64,000 bases of DNA from Pseudomonas sp. Z8(2022). Its GTDB lineage: Bacteria; Pseudomonadota; Gammaproteobacteria; Pseudomonadales; Pseudomonadaceae. The stretch is from the NCBI RefSeq assembly GCF_025837155.1, contig NZ_CP107549.1, positions 1,426,001 to 1,490,000 on the forward strand. Direction: 5' to 3'. A model generated the notes under the pieces. It was not told the origin of the DNA. It worked only from the letters and a program-made list of their open reading frames with translations, and did not search any database. Below are positions 6,678-18,202 of this stretch, in pieces; position 1 is the first letter of the stretch, and each line of letters starts with the position of its first letter. The position numbers and the translations under genes are program-made.

Positions 6678-6806
6678 CACCTGTGGGAGGCGCTTCAGCG
6701 GCGACAGTTGCGGCTAAAGCCCCCTCCCACGAACCTTGCGTAGGGTGGATGTCGCTGTTTACATCCTCCGCAACGGTGGATCGGTGAAGCGTGATCCACC
6801 CTACGC
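6678..6806. repeat. Two REP-type palindromic elements
   Basis: The first runs from TGTGGGAGGCGCTTCAGC to GCTAAAGCCCCCTCCCAC, a common Pseudomonas extragenic palindrome. The second runs from GCGTAGGGTGGAT (6738-6750) to GATCCACCCTACGC (6793-6806) with imperfect internal pairing. Together they fill most of the 160-base gap between the GldG-like and DUF4340 genes. Confidence 0.8.
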
Positions 6807-6830
6807 CGCTTCCGAGTCATCAACAGTGAG

Positions 6831-7829
6831 ATGGGTATGGGACGTAAAGGTCTGATCGCATTGATCGTCATCGTGCTGCTTTGTGTGCTGGGTTACCTGG
6901 CCGTGCAGCACAGCCAGCAGCAGAACGTGGCGCAAATCGAGCAGGCGCCTTGGCTGGCGGCCGAACAGGGCTACCTGAACACCTTGCAGGCGCTGGAGGT
7001 CGAGCAGCCGGGGCAGCCGTCGGTGCGCATCGAACGTCGCGGCGAGCAATGGGTGGTGCCGGCCAAGGCCGACTATCCGGCCGCACCGCAAGCGCTGGCG
7101 GAACTGCTGCGAGCGCTGCGTGAGGCACGCAGCATCGAGGCCAAGACCGCCAACCCGCAGTGGCATGGCCGTCTGGGGTTGGCCGAGGAAGGCGAGGCTG
7201 AGGAGCAGGCGTTGCGTCTGAAGCTGCAATTCGAGGGGCATCCCGATCTGGGCCTGCGCCTGGGCAACCCGTCGCGTCAGGGCAGCGGACAACTGGTACG
7301 ACGTGCCGGCGAGGATCAGGTCTGGTTGATCGACCAGCAGTTGCAGGTGCCGACTCGCGAGCTGGACTGGCTGGACCGGCGTATCAGCGATATTCCCTTT
7401 ACCGCTATCGCGCGCGTGGAGTTGCGCTATGCCGACGGTGAAAAGCTCACGCTGAAGCGTGCCGATGCCCAGCAATACAACTTCTCCGTGGAGGAGCTGC
7501 GCAAGGAGCAGAAGCTCAGCTTCGAGGGTGCGGCCAATAGCGTCGCCCTGGTCTTCTCCAACCTGCAGTTCGCCGATGCCGCACCCTTGGCGCAGGTGGG
7601 TTTCAAACAGGCGCCGATGCTGCAGTTCAGTCTCGCGGGGTTTGACGGGCAGAAGTTCGAGGGTGCGCTGTATCAGCAGGGCGAGCAGCACTGGCTGGTG
7701 CTTGGCGAGCACCAAGGGTTCTCGACTGGCGAAGTAAGTGCGCGCAATGACTGGGCCTATCGACTGGAGCATGAACAGGTCCAGCGGCTGGCGATAAAGT
7801 TGCGAGATCTGTTGGCCAAAAGCTCGTAA
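6831..7829 (+). CDS. DUF4340 domain-containing membrane-anchored protein
   Basis: The 332-residue protein has one N-terminal membrane helix (about 8-26) followed by a periplasmic region that fits DUF4340, a domain repeatedly found next to GldG-like genes. It therefore probably belongs to the upstream transporter, although REP elements separate it by 160 bases. An in-frame ATG at 6837 (MGRKGL) is an equally possible start. Function unknown. Confidence 0.85.
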   Translation: MGMGRKGLIALIVIVLLCVLGYLAVQHSQQQNVAQIEQAPWLAAEQGYLNTLQALEVEQPGQPSVRIERRGEQWVVPAKADYPAAPQALAELLRALREARSIEAKTANPQWHGRLGLAEEGEAEEQALRLKLQFEGHPDLGLRLGNPSRQGSGQLVRRAGEDQVWLIDQQLQVPTRELDWLDRRISDIPFTAIARVELRYADGEKLTLKRADAQQYNFSVEELRKEQKLSFEGAANSVALVFSNLQFADAAPLAQVGFKQAPMLQFSLAGFDGQKFEGALYQQGEQHWLVLGEHQGFSTGEVSARNDWAYRLEHEQVQRLAIKLRDLLAKSS

Positions 7830-7882
7830 ATAAGGCTGTAACCCTTATAACTTCTGGGTTCGTGCCGGCTTCAAAAAAGTGC

Positions 7883-8057
7883 TTTTCAGTCACAATTCAT
7901 GCTTTATACTCGGCCTTCGGCTGTAGCAAGAACGCGAATCGCTGGACCTGCTCCAAGCTCGATTGCCGGGGTGGCGAATGCTGAGAAGAACGTTTTTACC
8001 GAGCCGTCAAAGCGCCTTCGGGACATAAAAAAAATAGCGAGTTTGGAGAAGTTGGTA
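7883..8057 (+). promoter_or_regulatory. Promoter and long leader of the cold-shock gene
   Basis: TTTTCA (7883-7888), 16 bases, TATACT (7905-7910) is a plausible sigma-70 promoter and gives a leader of about 140 bases. Long structured leaders are typical of cspA-type genes, where they act in temperature-dependent translation. TTTGGAGAAG is the ribosome binding site. Confidence 0.65.
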
Positions 8058-8267
8058 ATGGCAGATCGTGAGACCGGAACCGTCAAGTGGTTCAATGATT
8101 CCAAGGGTTACGGGTTCATTCAGCGCGAAAGCGGCCCGGATGTTTTCGTTCACTACCGCGCCATCCGCGGCGAAGGCCACCGCACCCTGGTCGAAGGCCA
8201 GAAGGTCGAGTTCGGCGTGACCCAGGGCCAGAAAGGCCTGCAGGCGGAAGACGTCTCCGCACTCTGA
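8058..8267 (+). CDS. Cold-shock domain protein (CspA family)
   Basis: The 69-residue single cold-shock domain has RNP1 KGYGFIQ (about 17-23) and RNP2 VFVHY (about 30-34). These bind single-stranded RNA or DNA and melt secondary structure. The conventional F after VFVH is Y here. The start at 8058 was chosen over an upstream in-frame ATG at 7899 because the domain starts here, a GGAG box precedes it and the upstream codons are not protein-like. It is monocistronic with its own promoter and terminator. Confidence 0.95.
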   Translation: MADRETGTVKWFNDSKGYGFIQRESGPDVFVHYRAIRGEGHRTLVEGQKVEFGVTQGQKGLQAEDVSAL

Positions 8268-8283
8268 GCTCCAGCTCGAATGT

Positions 8284-8313
8284 AAAAAAGGCCCGTCATC
8301 GACGGGCCTTTTT
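8284..8313 (+). terminator. Intrinsic terminator of the cold-shock gene
   Basis: GGCCCGTC-ATC-GACGGGCC is followed by five T residues and preceded by six A residues, so it can also act on the opposite strand. Confidence 0.92.
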
Positions 8314-8406
8314 CGTTTATGGCGCAGGGTGGCTCTGTAGCCGGATCAGTCCGGGCAGCGGTCGAATTGCGCTGCTTTGCTCATCAGGCGGGCGAGGCGA
8401 CCGCCT

Positions 8407-8778
8407 TTATTCGGTACGCCAGACGATCTCGGTTTCACCCTCGGCATCGACCTTGATCCAGCGGTCGGCCTCTTCGTCACTTTCATCTTCCACCCAGGTG
8501 CCCGGAGCGCAGCGGATCTGCACGCCGAGGGCGGCATGGGCGGCGCGGGCGCAGGCCAGGTCATCGGCCCAGGGCGTGGCGTCGCTTTCCAGGTACAGGC
8601 TGTGCCATTTGCCCACGGCCTTTGGCAGCCAGGTCACCGGCACGTCACCGGCCTTGCACTTGAAGGTCTGGCCCTTCTGCTGCCACTCGCTGCACGGGCC
8701 CAGGGCCTCACCCAGCCACTGCGTCACGGCATCACGCTCGGCGTCTTTCAGGTAGATCTCGATGTCGGGTTGGCGCAT
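8407..8778 (-). CDS. Conserved hypothetical protein of pseudomonads
   Basis: The 123-residue soluble acidic protein contains a CKAGDVPVTWLPKAVGKW segment and an acidic C-terminal part (DESDEEADRW). No domain is recognised; I have the impression of a Pseudomonas-restricted family but cannot name it. The start MRQPDIEIYL at 8778 is preferred because AGGA lies nearby and only five bases separate it from the rlmA stop. That places it third in a dapE-rlmA operon. An upstream ATG at 8808 would overlap rlmA. Confidence 0.75.
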   Translation of the reverse strand: MRQPDIEIYLKDAERDAVTQWLGEALGPCSEWQQKGQTFKCKAGDVPVTWLPKAVGKWHSLYLESDATPWADDLACARAAHAALGVQIRCAPGTWVEDESDEEADRWIKVDAEGETEIVWRTE

Positions 8779-8783
8779 GGCAT

Positions 8784-11742
<2,959 letters not shown>

Positions 11743-11840
11743 ACAAGTCAGGCGCATGGTGCGCTTGACCAGGCTGTGCGAAGGAGAGGTGCAGCGAAAG
11801 ACAGGGACAGGTCGAACATGATCCGTAGCTGAGGTGCTTT

Positions 11841-12683
11841 GTGTCGTACCTGTTTATTTGCGTTTCGTTGACGAGACGCTGGGCACGGATGCTCGTTTCC
11901 CTGGTGCTGTCCCTGTTATCGATCGCGTTGCAGCCGGCTCAGGCCGAACCGCAGACGCTGCGTATCGGTACCGGCGACTGGGCGCCTTACGTCGACCAGT
12001 CGCGCAGCGACGGCGGCGCTCTGCCCAGACTTGTCAGCGCGGTTTTTGCCGAAGCGGGCTACCGCGTCGAGTTCATCTTTCATCCCTGGGCGCGCAATGT
12101 GCTGATGCTGCAGCAGGGCCAGTTGCACGCGATCATGCCCTATAGCTGCACGCCCAGCCGGCTCAATTTCGGTATCTGCAGCGATGCGCTGGTACGGGGG
12201 GAGATCGTGCTGTTTCATCGGCGTGATCAGGCGTTCGAATGGAGTGCGGTGGAGGATCTGCTGAAGTACCGGATCGGCACCACGCTCGGTTATTCCTATG
12301 GGCCGGCGTTCGATGAGGCGTTGCAGGCCGGACGTCTGAATGTCACGCAGAACGGCAAGGAGGACACCAGCTTTCGCCTCCTGGAACTGGGGCGCGTCGA
12401 TCTGCACCCACAGGACCGGGCAGTGGGCTACGCCATGCTGCGTCGCCTGTTTCCGGAGGATGGCGGCAACATCGTCCACCACCCGCGTCAGTTGAATACC
12501 GAGCCGCTGCGCCTGCTGTTTCGCAAGGACGACCCCGAGGGCATCAGGCTGGTGCGCCTGTTCAATGCCCGCTTGCGCAGTTTCGCCGAGCGCGGCGACC
12601 TGCAGCGTCTGCAGCAGGCGCTCAATTCCGGTGATGCCGATGACTGGGTACCCAGCACTTCGGCTCTGGCGGCGCGGGACTGA
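11841..12683 (+). CDS. Periplasmic solute-binding protein (SBP family 3-like)
   Basis: A hydrophobic signal peptide ends in QPAQAEP, followed by LRIGTGDWAPYVDQS, the usual start of an amino-acid-type binding fold. The body has a two-lobed SBP_bac_3 pattern (VEFIFHPWARNVLMLQQGQLHAIMPYS...). No permease or ATPase gene is adjacent, so it may be an orphan sensor or binding protein. GTG at 11841 follows GAGGTG; an ATG at 11889 (MLVSLVLSLLS) would give a cleaner signal peptide and is also possible. Confidence 0.8.
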   Translation: MSYLFICVSLTRRWARMLVSLVLSLLSIALQPAQAEPQTLRIGTGDWAPYVDQSRSDGGALPRLVSAVFAEAGYRVEFIFHPWARNVLMLQQGQLHAIMPYSCTPSRLNFGICSDALVRGEIVLFHRRDQAFEWSAVEDLLKYRIGTTLGYSYGPAFDEALQAGRLNVTQNGKEDTSFRLLELGRVDLHPQDRAVGYAMLRRLFPEDGGNIVHHPRQLNTEPLRLLFRKDDPEGIRLVRLFNARLRSFAERGDLQRLQQALNSGDADDWVPSTSALAARD

Positions 12684-12718
12684 GCCGCGTCCTTCAACCT
12701 TTTCTCAAGAGTTTCCTC

Positions 12719-13189
12719 ATGCTCAATAACGATGTACTGCGCAGCCTGCGTTATCTGCTGGACGTCAGCGACGGCACGCTGGAGGCGTTCTGCCAACTGG
12801 CGGATTATCCCGTCGAGCCGGGGCTGATCCCGGCCTGCCTGCTGCGTGAGGACGAGCCCGGTTACCGCTCCTGCAGCGACGTCCTGCTGGCTCATGTGCT
12901 CGAAGGTCTGGTTTTCCACAAACGTGGCAGGGACGAGAGTCGGCCGCGTTTGCCGGTGGAAAAGCGCCTGAGCAACAACCTCATCCTGAAGAAGCTGCGT
13001 GTGGCCTTCGAGCTGCGTGATGACGACGTGCAGGCGATTCTGCAGGCGGCCGATCTGCCAATGACCAGAACCGAACTGGGGGCCTTGTTCCGCGCCCCGG
13101 GCCACAAGCACTACCGTGAGTGTGGCGACCAGATTCTGCGCAATTTCCTGCGGGGTTTGACGCTGCGCGAGCGTGGCGCTGGCGACTAA
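12719..13189 (+). CDS. YehS-like DUF1456 protein
   Basis: The 156-residue protein contains two copies of a similar about 60-residue unit: LNNDVLRSLRYLLDVSDGTLEAF...Y...C.D..L..FL and NNLILKKLRVAFELRDDDVQAIL...HYRECGDQILRNFL. This is the diagnostic duplication of the DUF1456/YehS family, and its role is unknown. Its stop overlaps the convergent csdE stop by four bases, so there is no terminator space between the two genes. Confidence 0.88.
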   Translation: MLNNDVLRSLRYLLDVSDGTLEAFCQLADYPVEPGLIPACLLREDEPGYRSCSDVLLAHVLEGLVFHKRGRDESRPRLPVEKRLSNNLILKKLRVAFELRDDDVQAILQAADLPMTRTELGALFRAPGHKHYRECGDQILRNFLRGLTLRERGAGD

Positions 13190-13596
13190 CGGGCCAACTC
13201 GCGCATTCGCATCAGGACGGCGTTGAGGCCGTTGCTGCGAGAGGGGGAGAGCTGACGTTGCAGGCCGAGCTGGCTGAACCAGTCGGCCAGGTCGAGCGCG
13301 GCCAGCTGTTCATCGCTGAGGCCTTCCACCCGGGCCAGCAGCACGGCGAGCAGACCTCGCAACAGGCGGGCATCGCTGCTGGCGCGAAAGTGCAGGCGCC
13401 CGTCGCGGCGCTCGGCGACGAGCCAGACCAGGCTTTCGCAGCCATGTACGCGGTACTCGTCGACTCGCTCTGCATCGTTCAGCGGTTCCAGGCGTTCGCC
13501 CCACTGCATGAGCAGGCGGGCGCGCTGTTCCCAGCCAGGGCAGGAGGCGAAGGCGTCCAAGGCTTCCTGTGCGGACGCTGGCAGCTCGGCCGTCAT
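13186..13596 (-). CDS. csdE: Sulfur acceptor protein CsdE (SufE family)
   Basis: The 136-residue SufE-fold protein has the persulfide-accepting Cys in VHGCESLVWLV (about residue 53). It receives sulfur from the CsdA cysteine desulfurase, whose gene overlaps it by ATGA. In E. coli CsdE passes the system's signal or sulfur to CsdL/TcdA, which is encoded in this neighbourhood. That favours CsdE over a bona fide SufE, as no suf genes are present. Confidence 0.9.
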   Translation of the reverse strand: MTAELPASAQEALDAFASCPGWEQRARLLMQWGERLEPLNDAERVDEYRVHGCESLVWLVAERRDGRLHFRASSDARLLRGLLAVLLARVEGLSDEQLAALDLADWFSQLGLQRQLSPSRSNGLNAVLMRMRELAR

Positions 13597-14798
13597 CGCA
13601 ACAGCTCCAGGGCGCTATCCAGAGCACTGAAGAATCGCTGCAGGTCGTTGCCATCGTTGTACAGGCCCAGCGAAACACGAATCGCACCGCTCAGGCCCAG
13701 GCCTTTCATCAGTGGCATGGCGCAGTGGTGCCCGGCACGCACGGCGATGCCCTGTTCGCTGAGCAGCTGTGCCAGGTCGGCGTTGTGTACGCCATCGACG
13801 CAGAAACTGGCCAGTGCCAGCTGCGGTTCGCCAAGCAGGCGAACGCCGTGGCGTGTCTGCAGGCCGGCCAGCAGTTCGGCATGCAGCGCCTCTTCATGAC
13901 GCAGCACCGCCGCTTGATCGAGGCTGTTCAGCCAGTCCAGCGTGGCGCCCAGCGCTATCACCGCGGAAACCGCCGGCGTGCCGGCCTCGAAGCCGAGCGG
14001 TGCCGGGCGAAAGCGCGCTTGCTGATAATCAGCGTCGAGCACCATCTCGCCGCCGAACTGCCAGTGCCGCAGCTGGCTCAGCGCCTCGCCGCGTCCATAA
14101 AGCAGGCCGACGCCGTCCGGACCGTAGAGCTTGTGTGACGAGCATACGTAAAAATCGCAGCCCAGCGCCTGCAGGTCATGACGGCCATGCACCGCACCCT
14201 GGGCACCGTCGACCACGCTGAACGCGCCATGCGCGCGTGCCAGGGGCAGCAGTTCGCTCAGCGGCTGCCAGCGCCCCAGTACGTTGGACAGCTGCGAAAC
14301 CGCCAGCAGGCGGGTGCGCGGTCCGATCAGCCGGGCGGCCTGGTTCAGGTCGATCATGCCTGTGTCATCCAGCGGCAGGATCACCAGTTCCAGACTGCGG
14401 CGTCTGGCCAGTTGCTGCCAGGGCAGCAGGTTGGCGTGGTGCTCCAGCGCGCTAATGACGATCTGCTCGCCTGGCTGCAGCAGGTGCTCCAGGCCGTAGG
14501 CCAGCAGATTCAGCGATTCGGTGCTGCCGCGGGTAAAGATGATCTCCTCGGCGCAGGCGGCATTCAGCCACTGCGCGGCCTTGCTGCGCGTTGCCTCGAA
14601 GGCGCGGGTGGCGCGCTCGCCCGGCAGGTGCTGGGCGCGGTGCACGTTGGCCGCGCCGCTGGCCAGGTAGCCGAGCAGGGCGTCCAGCACCGCCTGCGGT
14701 TTCTGCGCAGTGGCGGCACTGTCCAGATAGGTCTGGCCTTCGGCTTCGAGGGCGAGAATGCCGGGGAAGTCGGCGCGCCAGGGGGAGGTCAGGGGCAT
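13593..14798 (-). CDS. csdA: Cysteine desulfurase CsdA (SufS-like class II)
   Basis: This PLP enzyme removes sulfur from cysteine as a persulfide. The 401-residue protein has the PLP lysine in SSHKLYGPDG, HH/N ligands in SALEHHANLLPW, and the catalytic Cys in RAGHHCAMP near residue 358, the short-loop class II type. MPLTSPWRADFP at 14798 is preferred as start because it follows GGAAGAT and matches the family; an ATG at 14840 is in frame. Translation is coupled to csdE. Confidence 0.92.
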   Translation of the reverse strand: MPLTSPWRADFPGILALEAEGQTYLDSAATAQKPQAVLDALLGYLASGAANVHRAQHLPGERATRAFEATRSKAAQWLNAACAEEIIFTRGSTESLNLLAYGLEHLLQPGEQIVISALEHHANLLPWQQLARRRSLELVILPLDDTGMIDLNQAARLIGPRTRLLAVSQLSNVLGRWQPLSELLPLARAHGAFSVVDGAQGAVHGRHDLQALGCDFYVCSSHKLYGPDGVGLLYGRGEALSQLRHWQFGGEMVLDADYQQARFRPAPLGFEAGTPAVSAVIALGATLDWLNSLDQAAVLRHEEALHAELLAGLQTRHGVRLLGEPQLALASFCVDGVHNADLAQLLSEQGIAVRAGHHCAMPLMKGLGLSGAIRVSLGLYNDGNDLQRFFSALDSALELLR

Positions 14799-14939
14799 GA
14801 AATCTTCCAGAGGGTATCTGGCGGTCAAAGCCGGGTTCAACGCGTCAGGTGAGCCGCAATGAACACGCCGGGGCGGACGCTATGGCCCGCTCCCGGCGCG
14901 CTGCCGTATCGGCAAGCGTAGTCGCGTTGCTGCGACTTT

Positions 14940-15974
14940 TTAGTTGTGCGCGTGCAGCGCCTCGTTCAGCTCGATGGCCGACTTGTGTGTCTTGCACTCC
15001 ACGGCGCCGGTCAGCGAATTGCGGCGGAACAGCAGGTCCGGCTGGCCGGCCAGGTCGCGGGCCTTGACCACCTTGACCAGGGCGTTGCCCTCGTCGAGCA
15101 GGTTCACCTTGGTGCCGGCAGTGATGTACAGGCCGGCTTCCACGGTATTGCGGTCGCCCAGCGGAATGCCGATACCGGCGTTGGCGCCGATCAGGCAGCC
15201 TTCGCCGACGCTGATGATGATGTTGCCACCACCGGACAGGGTGCCCATGGTCGAGCAGCCGCCGCCCAGGTCGGAACCCTTGCCAACGAACACGCCGGCG
15301 GAAACGCGGCCTTCGATCATGCCCGGGCCTTCGGTGCCGCCATTGAAGTTGACGAAGCCTTCGTGCATCACGGTGGTGCCTTCACCGATGTAGGCGCCCA
15401 GGCGTACGCGGGCGCTGTCGGCGATACGTACGCCGGCTGGCACCACGTAGTCGGTCATTTTCGGGAACTTGTCCACCGAGAACACTTCCAGCAGCTTGCC
15501 CTTCAGGCGTGCTTCCAGTTGACGCTCGGCCAGTTCGTTCAGGTCGACGGCGCCCTGGCTGGTCCAGGCGACGTTGGGCAGCAGCGGGAAGATGCCGGCC
15601 AGGCTCAGGCCGTGCGGCTTGACCAGACGATGCGACAGCAGGTGCAGTTTGAGGTAGGCCTCCGGGGTGCTGGTCAGCGCGGTGTCCTCGGCCAGAAAAG
15701 TGGCGACCAGCGGGTTGTGACTTTCAGCCAGGCGGGTCAGCAGCGCCGACTGGGCAGCGTCCACACCTTTCAGCGCTTCAGCCAGATCGGCCGCCTGCGC
15801 GGTGGTGAAGGCGATGGCCTGGTTGCCACCGGTATAGCCCAGCTTCTCGGCGGCCTTGGCCACCAGTTCGCTGGCCGGGTTGAGAACCGGCAGGGCATAG
15901 AAGACTTCCAGCCAGTTGCCCTGGCGGTTCTGGGTGCCAACGCCGAAGGCGATGCTGAAGAGAGAAGTGCTCAT
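14940..15974 (-). CDS. dapD: Tetrahydrodipicolinate N-succinyltransferase
   Basis: DapD transfers succinyl from succinyl-CoA to tetrahydrodipicolinate, committing to the succinylase branch of DAP/lysine synthesis. The 344-residue protein is the long form seen in pseudomonads, with a left-handed beta-helix core of hexapeptide repeats (about 170-300: VRLGAYIGEGTTVMHEGFVN, GGGCSTMGTLSGGGNIIISV). It lies 35 bases after the ArsC/Spx-like gene and probably shares its transcript. Confidence 0.96.
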   Translation of the reverse strand: MSTSLFSIAFGVGTQNRQGNWLEVFYALPVLNPASELVAKAAEKLGYTGGNQAIAFTTAQAADLAEALKGVDAAQSALLTRLAESHNPLVATFLAEDTALTSTPEAYLKLHLLSHRLVKPHGLSLAGIFPLLPNVAWTSQGAVDLNELAERQLEARLKGKLLEVFSVDKFPKMTDYVVPAGVRIADSARVRLGAYIGEGTTVMHEGFVNFNGGTEGPGMIEGRVSAGVFVGKGSDLGGGCSTMGTLSGGGNIIISVGEGCLIGANAGIGIPLGDRNTVEAGLYITAGTKVNLLDEGNALVKVVKARDLAGQPDLLFRRNSLTGAVECKTHKSAIELNEALHAHN

Positions 15975-16009
15975 AGATGGGTTCCTTGCAACGAATCGGG
16001 TGAGATTGA

Positions 16010-16357
16010 TCAGGCCAACGCGGCTTGGTAGTTGTCCGGTTTGAAGCCGACCAGGGTCTTGTCGCCCAGGTCGAGTACCGGGCGCTTGATCATCGAAGGC
16101 TGGGCCAGCATCAGTTCGATGGCCTTGGCCTGGTCGAGGTCGGCTTTCTGCGCGTCATCGAGCTTGCGGAAGGTGGTGCCGGCACGGTTGAGGACGGTCT
16201 GCCAGCCATGCTCGTTGCACCATTTTTCCAGGCTGGCGCGGTCGATCCCGGTCGTCTTGTAGTCATGGAAGGTATAGTCGACCCGATGCTCGTCGAGCCA
16301 GGTGCGGGCCTTCTTCATCGTGTCGCAGGCCTTGATCCCATACAGGACGTAACTCAT
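16010..16357 (-). CDS. ArsC/Spx-family (YffB-like) protein
   Basis: The 115-residue thioredoxin-fold protein has a single N-terminal Cys in YGIKACDTMKKA (about residue 11) and the conserved R in SMIKRPVLDLGDKTLVGF. The family includes YffB and MgsR/Spx. Arsenate reductase activity is unlikely because no ars genes are nearby and YffB-type members often flank dapD/dapE. The start at 16357 is set by the conserved MSYVLYGIKACDT; the longer open frame is not conserved-looking. Confidence 0.85.
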   Translation of the reverse strand: MSYVLYGIKACDTMKKARTWLDEHRVDYTFHDYKTTGIDRASLEKWCNEHGWQTVLNRAGTTFRKLDDAQKADLDQAKAIELMLAQPSMIKRPVLDLGDKTLVGFKPDNYQAALA

Positions 16358-16511
16358 TGATCTTCCTCTGATGAATGGCGTGCCGGGAGGTACGAAAAAA
16401 CGGCTGCACATTATGCCATGGAGTCCGCCGGCGTGGCGGTCGGTGTCGCGCGGCGGTTTCGAGGCGTCTAGAATCGACAATCCTCACAGCCTTCGCCGGT
16501 CGTTCCTCCCC

Positions 16512-18149
16512 ATGCAGCTTCTTCACACTATCCTGATCATGCTGTTCGTGGTCAGCGGCACCCGTATCAGCGCCCAGTTCATTCCCCTGCCTCTGCCGCT
16601 GCTGCAGATCCTGATCGGCGCGCTGCTGGCGATGCCGGTGCTGGGACTGCATGTGCGACTGGAGCCGGAGCTGTTCCTCTTGCTGTTCATCCCGCCGCTG
16701 CTGTTCGTCGACGGCTGGCGCATGCCCAAGGGGCAGTTCCGCAAGCTGCGTACGCCGATCCTGCTGCTGGCCTTCGCCCTGGTGTTCTTCACCATCCTCG
16801 GCGCCGGCTACTTCATCCACTGGCTGCTGCCGCAGGTGCCGCTGGCTGCCTGCTTCGCGCTGGCGGCGGTGCTGTCGCCCACCGATGCCGTGGCGGTCTC
16901 GGCCATCACCCACGGCCGCCTGCCGGGCACGCTGAACAACCTGCTGCAGGGCGAGGCGCTGATGAACGATGCCTCGGGCCTGGTGGCCTTCAAGTTCGCC
17001 GTCGGGGCGACCCTGACCGGGGTGTTCTCGATTGGCGACGCCGGCTTCCAGTTCGTGCTGGTGGCGTTCGGCGGCCTGGCCATCGGGGTGGCCCTCAGCT
17101 ATCTGCTGGGGCGCCTGCGCGGCTGGATGATCGCGCAGGGCTGGGAGGACCCGGCGCCGCACGTCCTGCTGCTGTTGCTGCTGCCCTTTGCCGCCTATGT
17201 CGCCGCGGAGCACCTCGGGCTGTCAGGGATTCTCTCGGCGGTGGCTGCCGGGATGATGCAGAGCCGCCTCGACCTGCTGCCCAGACAGACCACCACGCGG
17301 CTGCTCAACCGCAGTGTCTGGACCCTGCTGGAGTTCACCTTCAACGGGCTTATCTTCCTGCTGCTCGGGCTGCAGCTGCCGGACATCCTCGAAGCCGCGC
17401 TGGCCGGGCACGATGACCCCTGGTTCTACGGCCTGTGGGCCCTGGGCTGCGTGGCGGCGATCTATGCGGTGCTGATGCTGCTGCGCTTTATCTGGGTATA
17501 TGGCTACTGGCGCAGCTCCGGTGCGTTCCGCCGCTGGCGTGGCCGGCCGACGCGCTTCGCCGGGCAGTCGCGCATCGCTCTGAGCTGGGTACTGACGCTT
17601 GGCGGTGTGCGCGGTGCGGTCACCCTGGCCGGCGTGATGTCCCTGCCGCTGGTACTGAACAACGGTGAGGCGTTTCCCGAGCGCGACCTGCTGATCCTGG
17701 TCGCGGCCGGGGTGATCCTGCTCTCGCTGCTGATGGCCAGTGCCGCGCTGCCGCGGATCCTGCCGCTGGTGCCGCAGGACAACGCCGCGTTGCGCGAGCA
17801 GGAGCTCAACCAGCACCGTACCAAGGTGCTGGAATCGGCCATCCGCTATCTGGAGAGCGTCGAGGACGAACCAGCCGTGGACGCCGAGAGCGCCATCGCT
17901 CAAGTGGAAATCAAGGCCAAGCTGATGAGCGAGTACCACGACCTGCTGCTGCGCAGCCGTGAGGTCGACGATGCTCGCGAGCAACAGCGGGAGATGGATC
18001 GTCTGGAATACCGGCTGCGTCTGCAGGCCCTGCGCGTGCAGCGCCTGGAGCTGTACCGGATGCGCAAGGAGGACGAGCTGGACGACGACGTGCTGGCAGA
18101 GATCCTGCGCGACCTCGACATCGCCGAGGCCCGCCTGCACAAGGGCTGA
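16512..18149 (+). CDS. Na+/H+ antiporter, CPA1/NhaP family
   Basis: The 545-residue protein has about 12 membrane helices in residues 1-430, with the transport-site motifs SPTDAVAVSAI (about 118) and NDASGLVAFK (about 153). A charged cytoplasmic C-terminal domain of about 110 residues, rich in Arg/Glu, probably forms a coiled coil. It exchanges monovalent cations for protons across the inner membrane. The ATG at 16512 fits the first helix (LLHTILIMLFVVSG); the upstream open frame is not membrane-like. It is a single gene inserted between two leftward operons. Confidence 0.9.
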   Translation: MQLLHTILIMLFVVSGTRISAQFIPLPLPLLQILIGALLAMPVLGLHVRLEPELFLLLFIPPLLFVDGWRMPKGQFRKLRTPILLLAFALVFFTILGAGYFIHWLLPQVPLAACFALAAVLSPTDAVAVSAITHGRLPGTLNNLLQGEALMNDASGLVAFKFAVGATLTGVFSIGDAGFQFVLVAFGGLAIGVALSYLLGRLRGWMIAQGWEDPAPHVLLLLLLPFAAYVAAEHLGLSGILSAVAAGMMQSRLDLLPRQTTTRLLNRSVWTLLEFTFNGLIFLLLGLQLPDILEAALAGHDDPWFYGLWALGCVAAIYAVLMLLRFIWVYGYWRSSGAFRRWRGRPTRFAGQSRIALSWVLTLGGVRGAVTLAGVMSLPLVLNNGEAFPERDLLILVAAGVILLSLLMASAALPRILPLVPQDNAALREQELNQHRTKVLESAIRYLESVEDEPAVDAESAIAQVEIKAKLMSEYHDLLLRSREVDDAREQQREMDRLEYRLRLQALRVQRLELYRMRKEDELDDDVLAEILRDLDIAEARLHKG

Positions 18150-18160
18150 CGGCGTACCGC

Positions 18161-18186
18161 GAACCTCCTGCCTGGGCAGGAGGTTC
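18161..18186 (+). terminator. Hairpin between the antiporter and dapC (convergent)
   Basis: GAACCTCCTGCC-TG-GGCAGGAGGTTC is a perfect 12-pair stem between two convergent stops, though only short T tracts follow. Confidence 0.75.
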
Positions 18187-18202
18187 GTTGTTGACGCCAG
18201 AT

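Noticed and set aside
16010..16357. Arsenate reductase ArsC
   Set aside because: Only the YffB/Spx-like single-Cys pattern is seen and there are no ars genes; the dapD neighbourhood points to the YffB branch.
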